A stretch of DNA of 64,000 nt, taken from positions 31,333 to 95,332 of the forward strand of contig JAHHTQ010000001.1 in the NCBI GenBank assembly GCA_020024555.1, in the 5' to 3' direction. Source of the DNA: Angelakisella sp. (GTDB lineage Bacteria > Bacillota > Clostridia > Oscillospirales > Ruminococcaceae). Shown piece by piece: positions 8,382-17,510 of the stretch. The notes beneath the pieces are model-generated. The model worked only from the letters and a program-made list of their open reading frames with translations. It made no database searches and was not told the origin of the DNA. The position numbers and the translations under genes were made by a program. Each line of letters opens with the position of its first letter. The stretch's first letter is position 1.

Positions 8382-9521
8382 ATGAAATTTATACATCTTT
8401 CGGACTTACATATAGGTAAGGTTGTAAATGGGTTTTCTATGATAGACGAACAACGTTATATTTTAAATGAAATTTTGGAGATAGCAGATAAGGAAAAGCC
8501 GAATGCTGTATTAATAGCGGGTGATGTATACGATAAAGCTGTTCCGCCGACCGAGGCGGTACAGCTTTTTGATGATTTTTTGGTAAAATTGTCTTTTAAG
8601 AAAATACCTGTATTTATAATAAGCGGAAATCATGATTCGGCTCAGCGTATTGCTTTTGCAAGAAAGCTAATGGAAACGAGCAGTATCTATATATCCCCTG
8701 TATATAGGGGTGATGTAAAACCCATTGTGTTAAATGATGAGTATGGTGAAGTTTGCGTATATATGCTGCCGTTTATTAAACCGCTAAATATACGTGTGCT
8801 TTTTCCCAATGAAGAATTTAAAACATATAATGACGCTATAAAAAAAGCTGTCGATATAATGAATGTGGACAAAAATAAACGCAATATACTGATAACACAT
8901 CAGTTTGTTACAGGCGCAGAACGTTGCGAATCGGAAGAAATCAGCGTAGGCGGTTCGGATAATATAGATACAGCTGTTTTTGATGACTTTGATTATGTGG
9001 CGCTCGGACATTTACACAGTCCGCAAAAAGTGAAGAAAGATACAATAAGATATTGCGGTACGCCACTAAAATATTCTTTTTCCGAATGTATGCACAAAAA
9101 ATCTGTGACTGTGGTCGAGCTTAAAAACAAAGGTGAAGATTTAGAGATAAGAACCATACCACTTGTACCGCAACACGATATGCGTGAGATAAAGGGTAAG
9201 TATATGGAGCTTACCGACAGAAATAATTATAAAGGTACAGATACGCTTGATTATTTGCACATTACCCTAACAGACGAGGACGATATACCTGACGCTGTTT
9301 CAAAACTACGGATAATATACCCTAATATAATGAAGTTAAGCTACGATAACGCAAGGACAAAGCAGAAAAACAATATTGTGGCAACAACCGAAATAGAAGA
9401 AAAATTGCCGATTGATTTATTTATGGATTTTTATAAACAACAAAACAATCAAGAAATGGATACAGAACAGATAAATTTTGTAAGAGAGATAATAGACAAT
9501 GTGTGGGAGGGGCAAGAATGA
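8382..9521 (+). CDS. sbcD: exonuclease SbcCD, nuclease subunit SbcD
   Basis: Mre11-type nuclease subunit that trims hairpins and protein-blocked DNA ends together with SbcC. The 379-residue protein has the calcineurin-like phosphodiesterase motifs in order: HLSDLHIGK (Asp8, His10), LIAGDVYDKA, ISGNHDSAQR, THQFV and ALGHLHSPQ, followed by YCGTPLKYSF and the SbcD C-terminal capping region. It starts 10 nt after rqcP behind a GGGTGG site and ends in an ATGA overlap with sbcC, pointing to translational coupling of the two subunits. Confidence 0.97.
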   Translation: MKFIHLSDLHIGKVVNGFSMIDEQRYILNEILEIADKEKPNAVLIAGDVYDKAVPPTEAVQLFDDFLVKLSFKKIPVFIISGNHDSAQRIAFARKLMETSSIYISPVYRGDVKPIVLNDEYGEVCVYMLPFIKPLNIRVLFPNEEFKTYNDAIKKAVDIMNVDKNKRNILITHQFVTGAERCESEEISVGGSDNIDTAVFDDFDYVALGHLHSPQKVKKDTIRYCGTPLKYSFSECMHKKSVTVVELKNKGEDLEIRTIPLVPQHDMREIKGKYMELTDRNNYKGTDTLDYLHITLTDEDDIPDAVSKLRIIYPNIMKLSYDNARTKQKNNIVATTEIEEKLPIDLFMDFYKQQNNQEMDTEQINFVREIIDNVWEGQE

Positions 9522-12295
9522 GACCGTTAAAACTTACGATAAGCGCTTTTGGCCCGTATGCAGATAAAACCGAAATTAATCTTGAAAGTTTGGGAGAAAA
9601 TGGACTGTATCTTATCACCGGTGATACAGGAGCAGGAAAAACAACTGTCTTTGATGCGATAACTTACGCTTTGTATGGGCAATCCAGCGGTGATTACCGT
9701 GATACAAATATGTTTCGTTGCAAATATGCAAAGGACGATACGCCCACATTTGTGGAATTGGTTTTTAGGTATGGTAATAAGGACTATAAGGTGCGACGCA
9801 ATCCTGAATATATGCGACAGGCAAAACGTGGTTCGGGACTTGTAAAAGAAAGCGCGGAAGCAGAGCTTATCTGTCCGAATGGTGATATTGTTACCAAAAT
9901 CGGTGAAGTGAACAGCGCAATCAAGAAAATATTGGGAATAGACAAAAACCAGTTTTCACAAATATGTATGATAGCGCAAGGCGAGTTTTTGAAGCTATTG
10001 CTGGCAAAAACAGAAGAAAGACAAAATATATTCAGAGAGCTGTTTAAAACAGATTATTATAAAAAATTGCAAAACGAATTAAAGGCGAAGTCCTCTGATT
10101 TATCTAAAAAATGCGATGAGTATAAAAACAGTGTTACGCAGTATATTAATGATATTGTTTGTGAAAGTGACGATGTGCTTTTTGATGAAGTAGCGAAAGC
10201 AAAGAGCGGACTGTTGACCACTGATGAAATTATTGTATTGCTTAATGAATTAATCGAAAAAGAAAAGGCAAAAAACAGGGGAATAGAAGAAAAGCTTAAA
10301 ATAACTGAAAATAATCTGACAGAAATTACACAGACACTTACGAAAGCGGAAGAAACACAAAACAATGAAAATTTGTTTAAAAAGGCAAATGAAGAATATT
10401 TAAGGAAATCCCTTGAATATGAAGCTTTAAAGAAAAGCTTTGAAGAAGAAAAAGAGAACTTGGCTATAATAAAGGCTTTGCAAGAAGAAACAGTGACAAT
10501 AAAAAACATATTGCCAAAATATGATGAACTCGAAAAATACAAAAGTTCAATTCAAAATGACACTGATATATATAAAGTTTTATTGGAAAATATTGAGGAA
10601 GAAAAAACAAATTTAAGTATATATGAGAATAATTTAAAAGACAAACAAAGCGAGTTTGAAACAAAAAAAGACAGCAAAATTGTTTTGGAAAGATTAATGG
10701 GTAGAAGGGAAAAATTAGAGCAAGCTCATAAAGAAATATATATACTTGTCGATATAATAAAAAGTTATATAAAACTGTGTGAAGATTTTGCAAAAGAGCA
10801 AGAAAAATACAAAGAATTAAAGAAAATATCAAAAGAGAAATCCGCTGTTTACGAAAATAAAAATACAATGTATCTTGACGGACAGGCAGGAATACTTGCC
10901 CAAACATTGAAAGAAAATAAGCCTTGTCCCGTTTGCGGTTCATTAACGCATATAAACCCCGCAAAGCTGACGCAGGATATGCCTGACAAAGCTGAGGTGA
11001 ATAGGGCAAAGCTTGAAAGTGACAAGGCGCTTGCAAATATGACGCAGTCAAGCGAACGTTTATCGAATATGAAGGAACAAATATCATCATTAAAAGCGAA
11101 GATTACAGAAGAAAGCAAAGTATATTTTGATGAAGTTCAAGATGATGACAGTTTTAGTGTTACAAAAGAAAAAATAAATAATTATATAAGAGACCTTAAT
11201 ATAAGAAAGAAAGAAAACAAAGAAAATCTTGAAAAAGCGGAAACAAACTGTAAAGAGCTTGAAAAGCTGGAAAAAATATTGCCGAAAATCAGCGAAGATA
11301 TAGAAAGTTTAAAAAGAGAGATAAGCTTAAAAAATGACAGAATTATACAGCTAACCGCAAATATTGACAACAACAAAAAATCGGCGAAAGAAACAGCGAA
11401 AACATTACCTTTTGAAAATTTATCGGTTGCCAAAAATACTATGGAAGAAAAAGAAAAATTATCAAAAGACCTACAAAAAAAATATGATATAACAAAAGAA
11501 AATTTTGATAAATGTAAAACCGATATCGATACGCTTTTGGGACAAATAGAAGTATATAAAAATAAGCTTGATAACAGCGAAAAGACAGATACTCAAAGTC
11601 TTTCGGAAAAACAAAGACAATATAGTATCCTAAAACAAAGCTTATTAAAAGAAATGACAGTTTTACATTCTTATATTGACCGAAACAGCAACTCACTACA
11701 CAATATTCAAGCGCAAAGTAAAAATTTACTTGATATTGAAAATCAATATATTAAGATAAAAAATCTATCCGATACTGCCAACGGAACAATGCAAGGCAAA
11801 GAAAAAATAACCATTGAGACATTTATACAAATGACCTATTTCGATAGAATTATTGCGCGCGCAAATACACGTTTTATGGAAATGTCAAACGGGCAGTATG
11901 AACTTATGCGAAAAGAGACAGCGGACAATAACCGAGGACAATTTGGACTTGAATTAGATGTCATTGACCATTATAATGGTAATATAAGAAGCGTAAGAAC
12001 TTTATCGGGAGGAGAGTGTTTTAAGGCTTCTTTGTCACTTGCTCTTGGATTGTCTGACGAAATACAGTCATCATCGGGAGGAATAAGACCGGATACAATG
12101 TTTGTCGATGAGGGTTTTGGCTCGCTTGATGACGAATCATTGAGGCAAGCGATTAATGCGTTGCTGTCCTTATCTCAAAACAACAAATTGATAGGTATAA
12201 TTTCACACGTTTCGGAACTGAAAGAAAAGATACCAAAACAAATAGTTATCAAAAAAGACAGTAGCAAAGGCAGTGTAGTTGAAATTATTAATTAA
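9518..12295 (+). CDS. sbcC: exonuclease SbcCD, ATPase subunit SbcC
   Basis: Rad50-like SMC ATPase partner of SbcD. With the ATG at 9518 the protein has 925 residues; a GTG at 9503 lies too close to the GGGAGGGG ribosome site to be preferred. Walker A is GDTGAGKT (residues 35-42). Long Glu/Lys-rich coiled coils flank a zinc hook CPVC (470-473). The ABC signature LSGGE is near 829 and Walker B VDEGFGSLDD follows. The ATGA overlap with sbcD and matching length support a complex-forming pair. A nested hairpin region follows the stop codon. Confidence 0.97.
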   Translation: MRPLKLTISAFGPYADKTEINLESLGENGLYLITGDTGAGKTTVFDAITYALYGQSSGDYRDTNMFRCKYAKDDTPTFVELVFRYGNKDYKVRRNPEYMRQAKRGSGLVKESAEAELICPNGDIVTKIGEVNSAIKKILGIDKNQFSQICMIAQGEFLKLLLAKTEERQNIFRELFKTDYYKKLQNELKAKSSDLSKKCDEYKNSVTQYINDIVCESDDVLFDEVAKAKSGLLTTDEIIVLLNELIEKEKAKNRGIEEKLKITENNLTEITQTLTKAEETQNNENLFKKANEEYLRKSLEYEALKKSFEEEKENLAIIKALQEETVTIKNILPKYDELEKYKSSIQNDTDIYKVLLENIEEEKTNLSIYENNLKDKQSEFETKKDSKIVLERLMGRREKLEQAHKEIYILVDIIKSYIKLCEDFAKEQEKYKELKKISKEKSAVYENKNTMYLDGQAGILAQTLKENKPCPVCGSLTHINPAKLTQDMPDKAEVNRAKLESDKALANMTQSSERLSNMKEQISSLKAKITEESKVYFDEVQDDDSFSVTKEKINNYIRDLNIRKKENKENLEKAETNCKELEKLEKILPKISEDIESLKREISLKNDRIIQLTANIDNNKKSAKETAKTLPFENLSVAKNTMEEKEKLSKDLQKKYDITKENFDKCKTDIDTLLGQIEVYKNKLDNSEKTDTQSLSEKQRQYSILKQSLLKEMTVLHSYIDRNSNSLHNIQAQSKNLLDIENQYIKIKNLSDTANGTMQGKEKITIETFIQMTYFDRIIARANTRFMEMSNGQYELMRKETADNNRGQFGLELDVIDHYNGNIRSVRTLSGGECFKASLSLALGLSDEIQSSSGGIRPDTMFVDEGFGSLDDESLRQAINALLSLSQNNKLIGIISHVSELKEKIPKQIVIKKDSSKGSVVEIIN

Positions 12296-12648
12296 ATAAT
12301 GCAAAGAGAAGGATTTAGATAAATATGTGAATTATTACAATGGCAGTGGAGTTACTTTATAAAATCAGAGCTGATAAATGAGAAATTTATGAGATTTGAG
12401 TTTTTACCACTGCGCTATTTTAAAAAATTATTATATCCAATTTACAGACAGTTAATATTTATGAATAATTTATGAATATAAAAAAGTAGTGTTTTTACGA
12501 TTTATTAAGTTATTCATAATTTTATAATACGTATAACATATTATTATTGCATTATATATTTATTGCAAAAATAAATTTTAAAAATATTTGCAAAAGATAT
12601 ACAAAGTACTTTGTGTATTTAAAATATTCAATTTGGAGGAAGTTTTTT
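12296..12648. other. intergenic region with nested inverted repeats
   Basis: No gene is seen in these 353 bases. At 12343-12413 a 7-bp outer stem (12343-12349 with 12407-12413) encloses a perfect ATAAAT/ATTTAT hairpin (12374-12379 with 12385-12390) and an AAATC/GATTT pairing between them. There is a T-rich stretch inside but no clean T run after the outer stem, so it is not a classical terminator. A TATAAT at 12523-12528 may be the -10 box for the SPFH pair, but I see no convincing -35 box. Confidence 0.45.
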
Positions 12649-13563
12649 ATGAAAGCAAAAAAAGGCATTATAGGAATAGTTATTGTCTTGTTTTTGGTAG
12701 TTTTATTAAGTCAGTCTTTTTATACTATCAATACGGGACAAGAAGTGGTTATCCAAAGATTTGGTAAGTACATAGGTACAGAGACACAACCGGGTATCAA
12801 TTTTAAATTACCGTTTATCGATACGCGAACTGTTGTTGACGTAAACAGAATTTACAGAATGGAATTTGGTTTTTCTACTGTAAATAATACAAGTACAAGT
12901 ACTGATATGCAGTACGAAGATGATTTTACCACATCAAAAATGCTGACAGGTGATGAGAATATAGCTATTGTTGAAACAATAGTGCAATATCAAATAAAAG
13001 ACCCCGCTAACTATGTGTTTAAAGTAAACGACATACAAGGCACACTGAGAACAGTTGCCGAGTCAGCTATTCGCCGTGTAATAGCAAGCCACACACTTGA
13101 TGAGGCGTTGACAGAGAATAAATCCGGTATACAGAGTGAAATTATGCAGGACTTGCAGTCTATATGCGATAAATACGACAGTGGTGTAAAAATTGTAGGC
13201 GTACAGTTGCAAGACGTCAATCCACCACAGGAAGTTGACAAAGATTTCAGAGATGTTGCAGGCGCAAGAGAAGATAAAAACGCATATATTAACGAGGCGA
13301 ATGCGCACAAAAATGAGATTATACCACTTGCACGTGGCGAAGAGGCTTCTCTGATAAATGAAGCGAAGGCTTATGCAACAAAACGTGTAGAGGACGCAAA
13401 AGCGCAAGTAACAGCATATCAGCAACTATATGAACAATACAAAAACGGTACAGATGTAACAAGAACAAGAATGTATCTTGAAACAATGCAGGAAGTACTG
13501 AAAGGTGTCGAAATATATATTATGGAAGACAACGGCAATATGAAGCTGCTACAAATGCAATAA
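12649..13563 (+). CDS. hflK: HflK-like SPFH-domain membrane protein
   Basis: Predicted bitopic membrane protein (304 residues) of the stomatin/prohibitin family; in proteobacteria HflK and HflC form a cage around the FtsH protease. Residues about 5-24 form a hydrophobic anchor, then the SPFH domain begins with FYTINTGQEVVIQRFGKY, and an Ala/Glu/Lys-rich helix follows GAREDKNAYINEA. A frame extension upstream to 12547 is open, but the ATG at 12649 has the GGAGGAAG ribosome site and puts the membrane segment at the N terminus. It is followed 19 nt later by the HflC-like gene. No ftsH lies nearby. Confidence 0.85.
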   Translation: MKAKKGIIGIVIVLFLVVLLSQSFYTINTGQEVVIQRFGKYIGTETQPGINFKLPFIDTRTVVDVNRIYRMEFGFSTVNNTSTSTDMQYEDDFTTSKMLTGDENIAIVETIVQYQIKDPANYVFKVNDIQGTLRTVAESAIRRVIASHTLDEALTENKSGIQSEIMQDLQSICDKYDSGVKIVGVQLQDVNPPQEVDKDFRDVAGAREDKNAYINEANAHKNEIIPLARGEEASLINEAKAYATKRVEDAKAQVTAYQQLYEQYKNGTDVTRTRMYLETMQEVLKGVEIYIMEDNGNMKLLQMQ

Positions 13564-13582
13564 GGAACGGAGGCGAGTATAA

Positions 13583-14614
13583 ATGAACTTTAATATGAAT
13601 TCAAACAATTTCAATCAAAATAATTTTAATGATGATATAAACAAAGCGAAAGATGCGGTTGTAAAAGGCGCGAAAGGTATTGTCAAAACAATAGTTACCA
13701 TAATAATTCTTGTTTTTGCATTTATTTTGCTAAATCAGTTCTTCTATACTGTTGATGAAACAGAACACGCCATTCGCTACCGTTTCAATGAGATTGTGGC
13801 TGTAAATGTCAATAATCTTACAGAAGAAGAATACAATAATCTTAAAAATGATGAAAAGTACAAAAATATTGCGTTGTCCAGTGGCGCAGGTTTAAAGGTT
13901 AAAATACCGTTTATCGACAGAGTTGAAAAATTCAGCAATCAGCTCATAACATACGATACAATGCCACGTGAAGTTATAACTTCCGATAAAAAGAAACTGA
14001 TACTTGATAATAACGCTCAGTGGTGGATAGTTGACCCTATAAGATTTAAAATTACAATGAATTCCATAAATTCAGCCAACCAACGTATCGAAGACTTAAT
14101 GTATTCAAAAATGAATGAAAAAATAGGTCGTACAGTCGCGCATAAACTAATTGCAGACAAAGACTATGTTGAAAATATGCTTTTGGAAAATGCAAATGAG
14201 CTAAACGCCGTACTTTCTCCTTATGGTATATGTATTGCGGATATTCGCATAAAACGTACAGATTTGCCAAGCGAGAATAACGAGAATATATTTAACCGTA
14301 TGAGAACAGAGCGTCAGCAAATGGCTAGACAATATCGTTCAGAAGGTCGTGAAGAAGCAGAGAAGATTAAGGCAGACGCAGAACGTGAGGCAGCCGAGAT
14401 AAAAGCGAAGGCAAATGCCGAGGCGCAAAGAATAAAAGGTAAGGGCGATGCAGATGCGGCCGCAATATTCAATGAGGCGTACAATGCCGACCCTGAGTTT
14501 TATGCTTTCTATAAAACACTTGAAACATACAAGGCTACTTTGCCACAAAGCGGCGCAAAAATTATCATTACACCTGATTCCGAATTTGCAAAATATATTT
14601 TCGGCAGCAAATAA
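13583..14614 (+). CDS. hflC: HflC-like SPFH-domain membrane protein
   Basis: Second SPFH protein (343 residues). It has an unusual Asn-rich start (residues 1-18), then a hydrophobic segment at about 35-54, the SPFH core (FYTVDETEHAIRYRF, IPFIDRVEKF, DNNAQWWIVDPIRF) and the HflC-type charged helix rich in Glu, Ala and Lys from about residue 245, ending with DPEFYAFYKTLETYK. Its ribosome site is GGAACGGAGG. Together with the preceding gene it probably forms a hetero-oligomeric membrane assembly. The partner protease is inferred from proteobacterial homologues and is not shown here. Confidence 0.86.
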   Translation: MNFNMNSNNFNQNNFNDDINKAKDAVVKGAKGIVKTIVTIIILVFAFILLNQFFYTVDETEHAIRYRFNEIVAVNVNNLTEEEYNNLKNDEKYKNIALSSGAGLKVKIPFIDRVEKFSNQLITYDTMPREVITSDKKKLILDNNAQWWIVDPIRFKITMNSINSANQRIEDLMYSKMNEKIGRTVAHKLIADKDYVENMLLENANELNAVLSPYGICIADIRIKRTDLPSENNENIFNRMRTERQQMARQYRSEGREEAEKIKADAEREAAEIKAKANAEAQRIKGKGDADAAAIFNEAYNADPEFYAFYKTLETYKATLPQSGAKIIITPDSEFAKYIFGSK

Positions 14615-14636
14615 AATTAATATAAGGTTATAAGAC

Positions 14637-14685
14637 AATAACCGACAGCAAAAGTATTAATCTACTGAGCTATCGGTTATTTTTT
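14637..14685 (+). terminator. terminator after the SPFH pair
   Basis: AATAACCGA pairs with TCGGTTATT, with one mismatch and three further pairs toward the loop (14637-14649 with 14669-14681), followed by a T run. Confidence 0.85.
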
Positions 14686-14843
14686 GTACTGTTTTAATGG
14701 GTAACTGCTAACTGTACGGTGTTGCATTTTGTTATTTCGATAAAATTCCATTAAATACTTGCGTTTTTTACATAAATAGTGTAGCATATAATGTATGTGA
14801 ATATTAATATTATACAGTAATATTTTTTAGGGGGTTTTTGTTA

Positions 14844-15728
14844 ATGCCTGAGGCATATATACACGTATCGGTAGCTACAAAGGCTAATGATAAAATATAT
14901 AGGAAAATAAATAATATAAACGTTTATTTATGGGGTTCGCAAGGACCGGACCCTATGTATTGTTATAAGTTTTTTAAGAAAAACAAGGAGTATAATCTTA
15001 ATGAAATGGCATCAATTTTGCACGAGGAAAAATGCGGTCTGTTTTTGCAAGATTTGATTGTCAATGCAAAAAATGATATTCAAAAGGATTTTGCAAGCGG
15101 TTTTGCTATGCACTATGTGGCAGATTGCGTAATGCACCCTTATATTGTTTCGCAGAGTTTGGAAAACGGTAGATTTAATATCCCTTATGGACATGGGTTT
15201 TGCGAAGTTTCTTTGGATTCCTATATACATCAGTTAGAGAAAGCCACAATGACAGTAAAAGGGAAAGAAGTCGCTCCGAAACTGAGTAATGACGAATATA
15301 TGCAAATAGCGCAATTACTGCAAAATTCATTAAAAAATATATATGATTATGAAGTACCGGCAAAAGAAATTGTAAGCGCCTATAAATCATCAAGATATTA
15401 CCATACATATTGGTTTGGCACAAGCAACAAATTGTTAATTTCTCTTATGAAATTTGTCGAAAAACATATTCTTCATAAATCAGGCGTGCTTATGTGTCAC
15501 GTCACACCCTGCCCGCAGCCGAAAAACGGATATATAAGCGAGTGGGTAAATCCATTTACAAATAAATTGGAACATAAGTCACCGCTGGATTTGACGCATA
15601 TTTCTGTTGAGGAAGGAACAGCTTTATTAAAAGCCATTACCGATTTTTACAGTAATAAAATAAATGAAGAACAAATAAGACATATCATAGGTAATAAGAG
15701 TTTTTTGACAGGGCTAGAAATTGAATAA
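14844..15728 (+). CDS. zinc-dependent phospholipase C family protein
   Basis: A 294-residue protein resembling the zinc-dependent phospholipase C / nuclease P1-like fold (Pfam Zn_dep_PLC). The sequence shows PEAYIHVSVA at the start, LWGSQGPDP near residue 35, and FAMHYVADCVMHP near residue 90, with histidines and aspartates in the spacing expected of metal ligands. A TTG at 14838 is in frame, but the AGGGGG ribosome site at 14829-14834 sits correctly for the ATG at 14844. There is no signal peptide, unlike secreted clostridial phospholipases, so a cytosolic role is likely. Substrate unknown. The next gene follows after 21 nt. Confidence 0.75.
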   Translation: MPEAYIHVSVATKANDKIYRKINNINVYLWGSQGPDPMYCYKFFKKNKEYNLNEMASILHEEKCGLFLQDLIVNAKNDIQKDFASGFAMHYVADCVMHPYIVSQSLENGRFNIPYGHGFCEVSLDSYIHQLEKATMTVKGKEVAPKLSNDEYMQIAQLLQNSLKNIYDYEVPAKEIVSAYKSSRYYHTYWFGTSNKLLISLMKFVEKHILHKSGVLMCHVTPCPQPKNGYISEWVNPFTNKLEHKSPLDLTHISVEEGTALLKAITDFYSNKINEEQIRHIIGNKSFLTGLEIE

Positions 15729-15749
15729 TTAAAATAGGGGATATTTTCA

Positions 15750-17438
15750 GTGAAAGTTTTATTTACTGCGATAAATGCCAAATTTCCACATACAAATATT
15801 GCTGTCAGATATTTTTATTTTTTGAGTAAGCAATATGAGAATATTGATGCGGAATTTTGCGAATATACAATAAATAATCAAAAGGATATAATTTTACAGG
15901 AGTTAATCGAAAAAAATGTTGATGTAATATGTTTTTCCTGTTATATATGGAATATAAATATTGTGACCGACATTTGCAAGTGCATAAAGCAAATATCACC
16001 ACAGACAACTGTTGTTTTGGGAGGTCCGGAAGTATCTTTTTCAAACAGTACAGAACAATATTCCTGTGATTACATTGTCAGTGGCGAAGGCGAGATAGCG
16101 CTGTTTGATTTATTGACAAAACTCGGGAATAATGAAGAAATAACAAGCACAATAGTAAGGTCTGATAAAGCATTTGATATAGATATGTTGCCTTTTCCGT
16201 ACCAAGATGAATTACTGAAGCTTAATAACCGTACGCTTTATTATGAGGCGTCCCGTGGTTGTCCGTATAAATGCGCCTACTGTCTTTCCGGTTCAGAGTA
16301 TGGTATTCGCTTTAAGTCTGTTGAAAAAATTAAAAGCGAATTGCAAATATTTATTGATGAAAAAGTGCGACAAGTTAAATTTACAGACAGAACATTTAAC
16401 TGTAATAAAAAAGTTTGTAAGGAAATATGGCAATTTTTAATAGATACATATAATGGGGTTACAAATTTTCATTTTGAAGTATCGGCAGATATAATTGATG
16501 ATGAAATGCTGGCAATATTAAAGAGTATGCCACAGGGGTTGGTTCAGTTGGAAGTGGGTATTCAGTCAACTAACAAAGAGACTCTTTCTGCAATACGGAG
16601 ATATGCGAAACTCGATAAGATTTTTGATAAGGTTGATACTATAAATGGTTTTGAAAATATACATTTACATCTTGATTTAATAGCAGGCTTGCCTTATGAA
16701 GATATATCATCGTTCAGAAATTCATTCAACGAAGTATTTGCGCACAAGCCTCAGCAACTCCAACTAGGTATGCTAAAACTCCTTAAAGGTTCATATATGT
16801 ATGAGGTGTATAATAATTACAAGATGAAATTTCGACACTATGCGCCGTACGAAATACTTGAAACAGATGTTTTACCCTATAAAGATGTTATAAAACTGAA
16901 AAAAGTTGAAGAAGTGGTGGAGCTGTATTATAATTCAGGTAGATTTGAAAATATGGTGCGGTATTTAATAGAGTTTTTTGATACGCCGTTTGATTTCTTT
17001 ATGGAATTGGGGGCGTATTATGTAGAGTGCGGACATCATATCGCACCGCTTAGTAAAGATAATCAATACACTTTCCTTTATGATTTTTGCAAAGCAAAAC
17101 TTGATATTGATTATGATTTGTTCGCAAATTTATGTAGATACGATATAGTTCGTCATGAGCGACCACGAAAAATTCCAAATTGGGCAAAAGCCAAAAAGTA
17201 TTTGACAAAATATCAAACAACGGAGTTTTTGACAAAAGAAAATATATCTGCATATCTGCCACAGTATATTGGAAAAAATGTAGATGAAATATTTAATTCT
17301 ATCTATATTGAACTTTTTGAATATGATGTTTTGAATAATAATCACAATAAATTAAATATTGCGCTGTTATTTGATTATAATGAACGTTCGATATTGGGTA
17401 GGGCAAAGACAATAAAGTTAGATAGAATTTTTGATTAA
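15750..17438 (+). CDS. B12-binding domain radical SAM protein (DUF4080-type)
   Basis: A 562-residue enzyme with an N-terminal cobalamin-binding domain (residues about 1-130, including VVLGGPEVSF and YIVSGEGE), a radical SAM core with the cluster motif SRGCPYKCAYC near residue 168, and a C-terminal extension of about 200 residues that I associate with DUF4080. The start is GTG at 15750 with AGGGG nine bases upstream. The reaction is not known for this family. It probably shares a transcript with the phospholipase-like gene, and a very strong terminator follows. Confidence 0.85.
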   Translation: MKVLFTAINAKFPHTNIAVRYFYFLSKQYENIDAEFCEYTINNQKDIILQELIEKNVDVICFSCYIWNINIVTDICKCIKQISPQTTVVLGGPEVSFSNSTEQYSCDYIVSGEGEIALFDLLTKLGNNEEITSTIVRSDKAFDIDMLPFPYQDELLKLNNRTLYYEASRGCPYKCAYCLSGSEYGIRFKSVEKIKSELQIFIDEKVRQVKFTDRTFNCNKKVCKEIWQFLIDTYNGVTNFHFEVSADIIDDEMLAILKSMPQGLVQLEVGIQSTNKETLSAIRRYAKLDKIFDKVDTINGFENIHLHLDLIAGLPYEDISSFRNSFNEVFAHKPQQLQLGMLKLLKGSYMYEVYNNYKMKFRHYAPYEILETDVLPYKDVIKLKKVEEVVELYYNSGRFENMVRYLIEFFDTPFDFFMELGAYYVECGHHIAPLSKDNQYTFLYDFCKAKLDIDYDLFANLCRYDIVRHERPRKIPNWAKAKKYLTKYQTTEFLTKENISAYLPQYIGKNVDEIFNSIYIELFEYDVLNNNHNKLNIALLFDYNERSILGRAKTIKLDRIFD

Positions 17439-17440
17439 AT

Positions 17441-17487
17441 AAACAGTCCGTATACAGCTTAATTATTTACTGTATACGGACTGTTTT
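17441..17487. terminator. bidirectional terminator
   Basis: A perfect 17-bp inverted repeat (17441-17457 with 17470-17486) with a 12-nt loop, flanked by T-rich sequence on both strands. It lies between the convergent radical SAM gene and the leftward surface-protein gene and can end both transcripts. Confidence 0.92.
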
Positions 17488-17510
17488 ATATATTGACTTA
17501 TAATTTTATA

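Noticed and set aside
12547-12648. N-terminal extension of the HflK-like protein
   Set aside because: The extension is AT-rich noise before the GGAGGAAG site; the ATG at 12649 gives the expected membrane-helix start.
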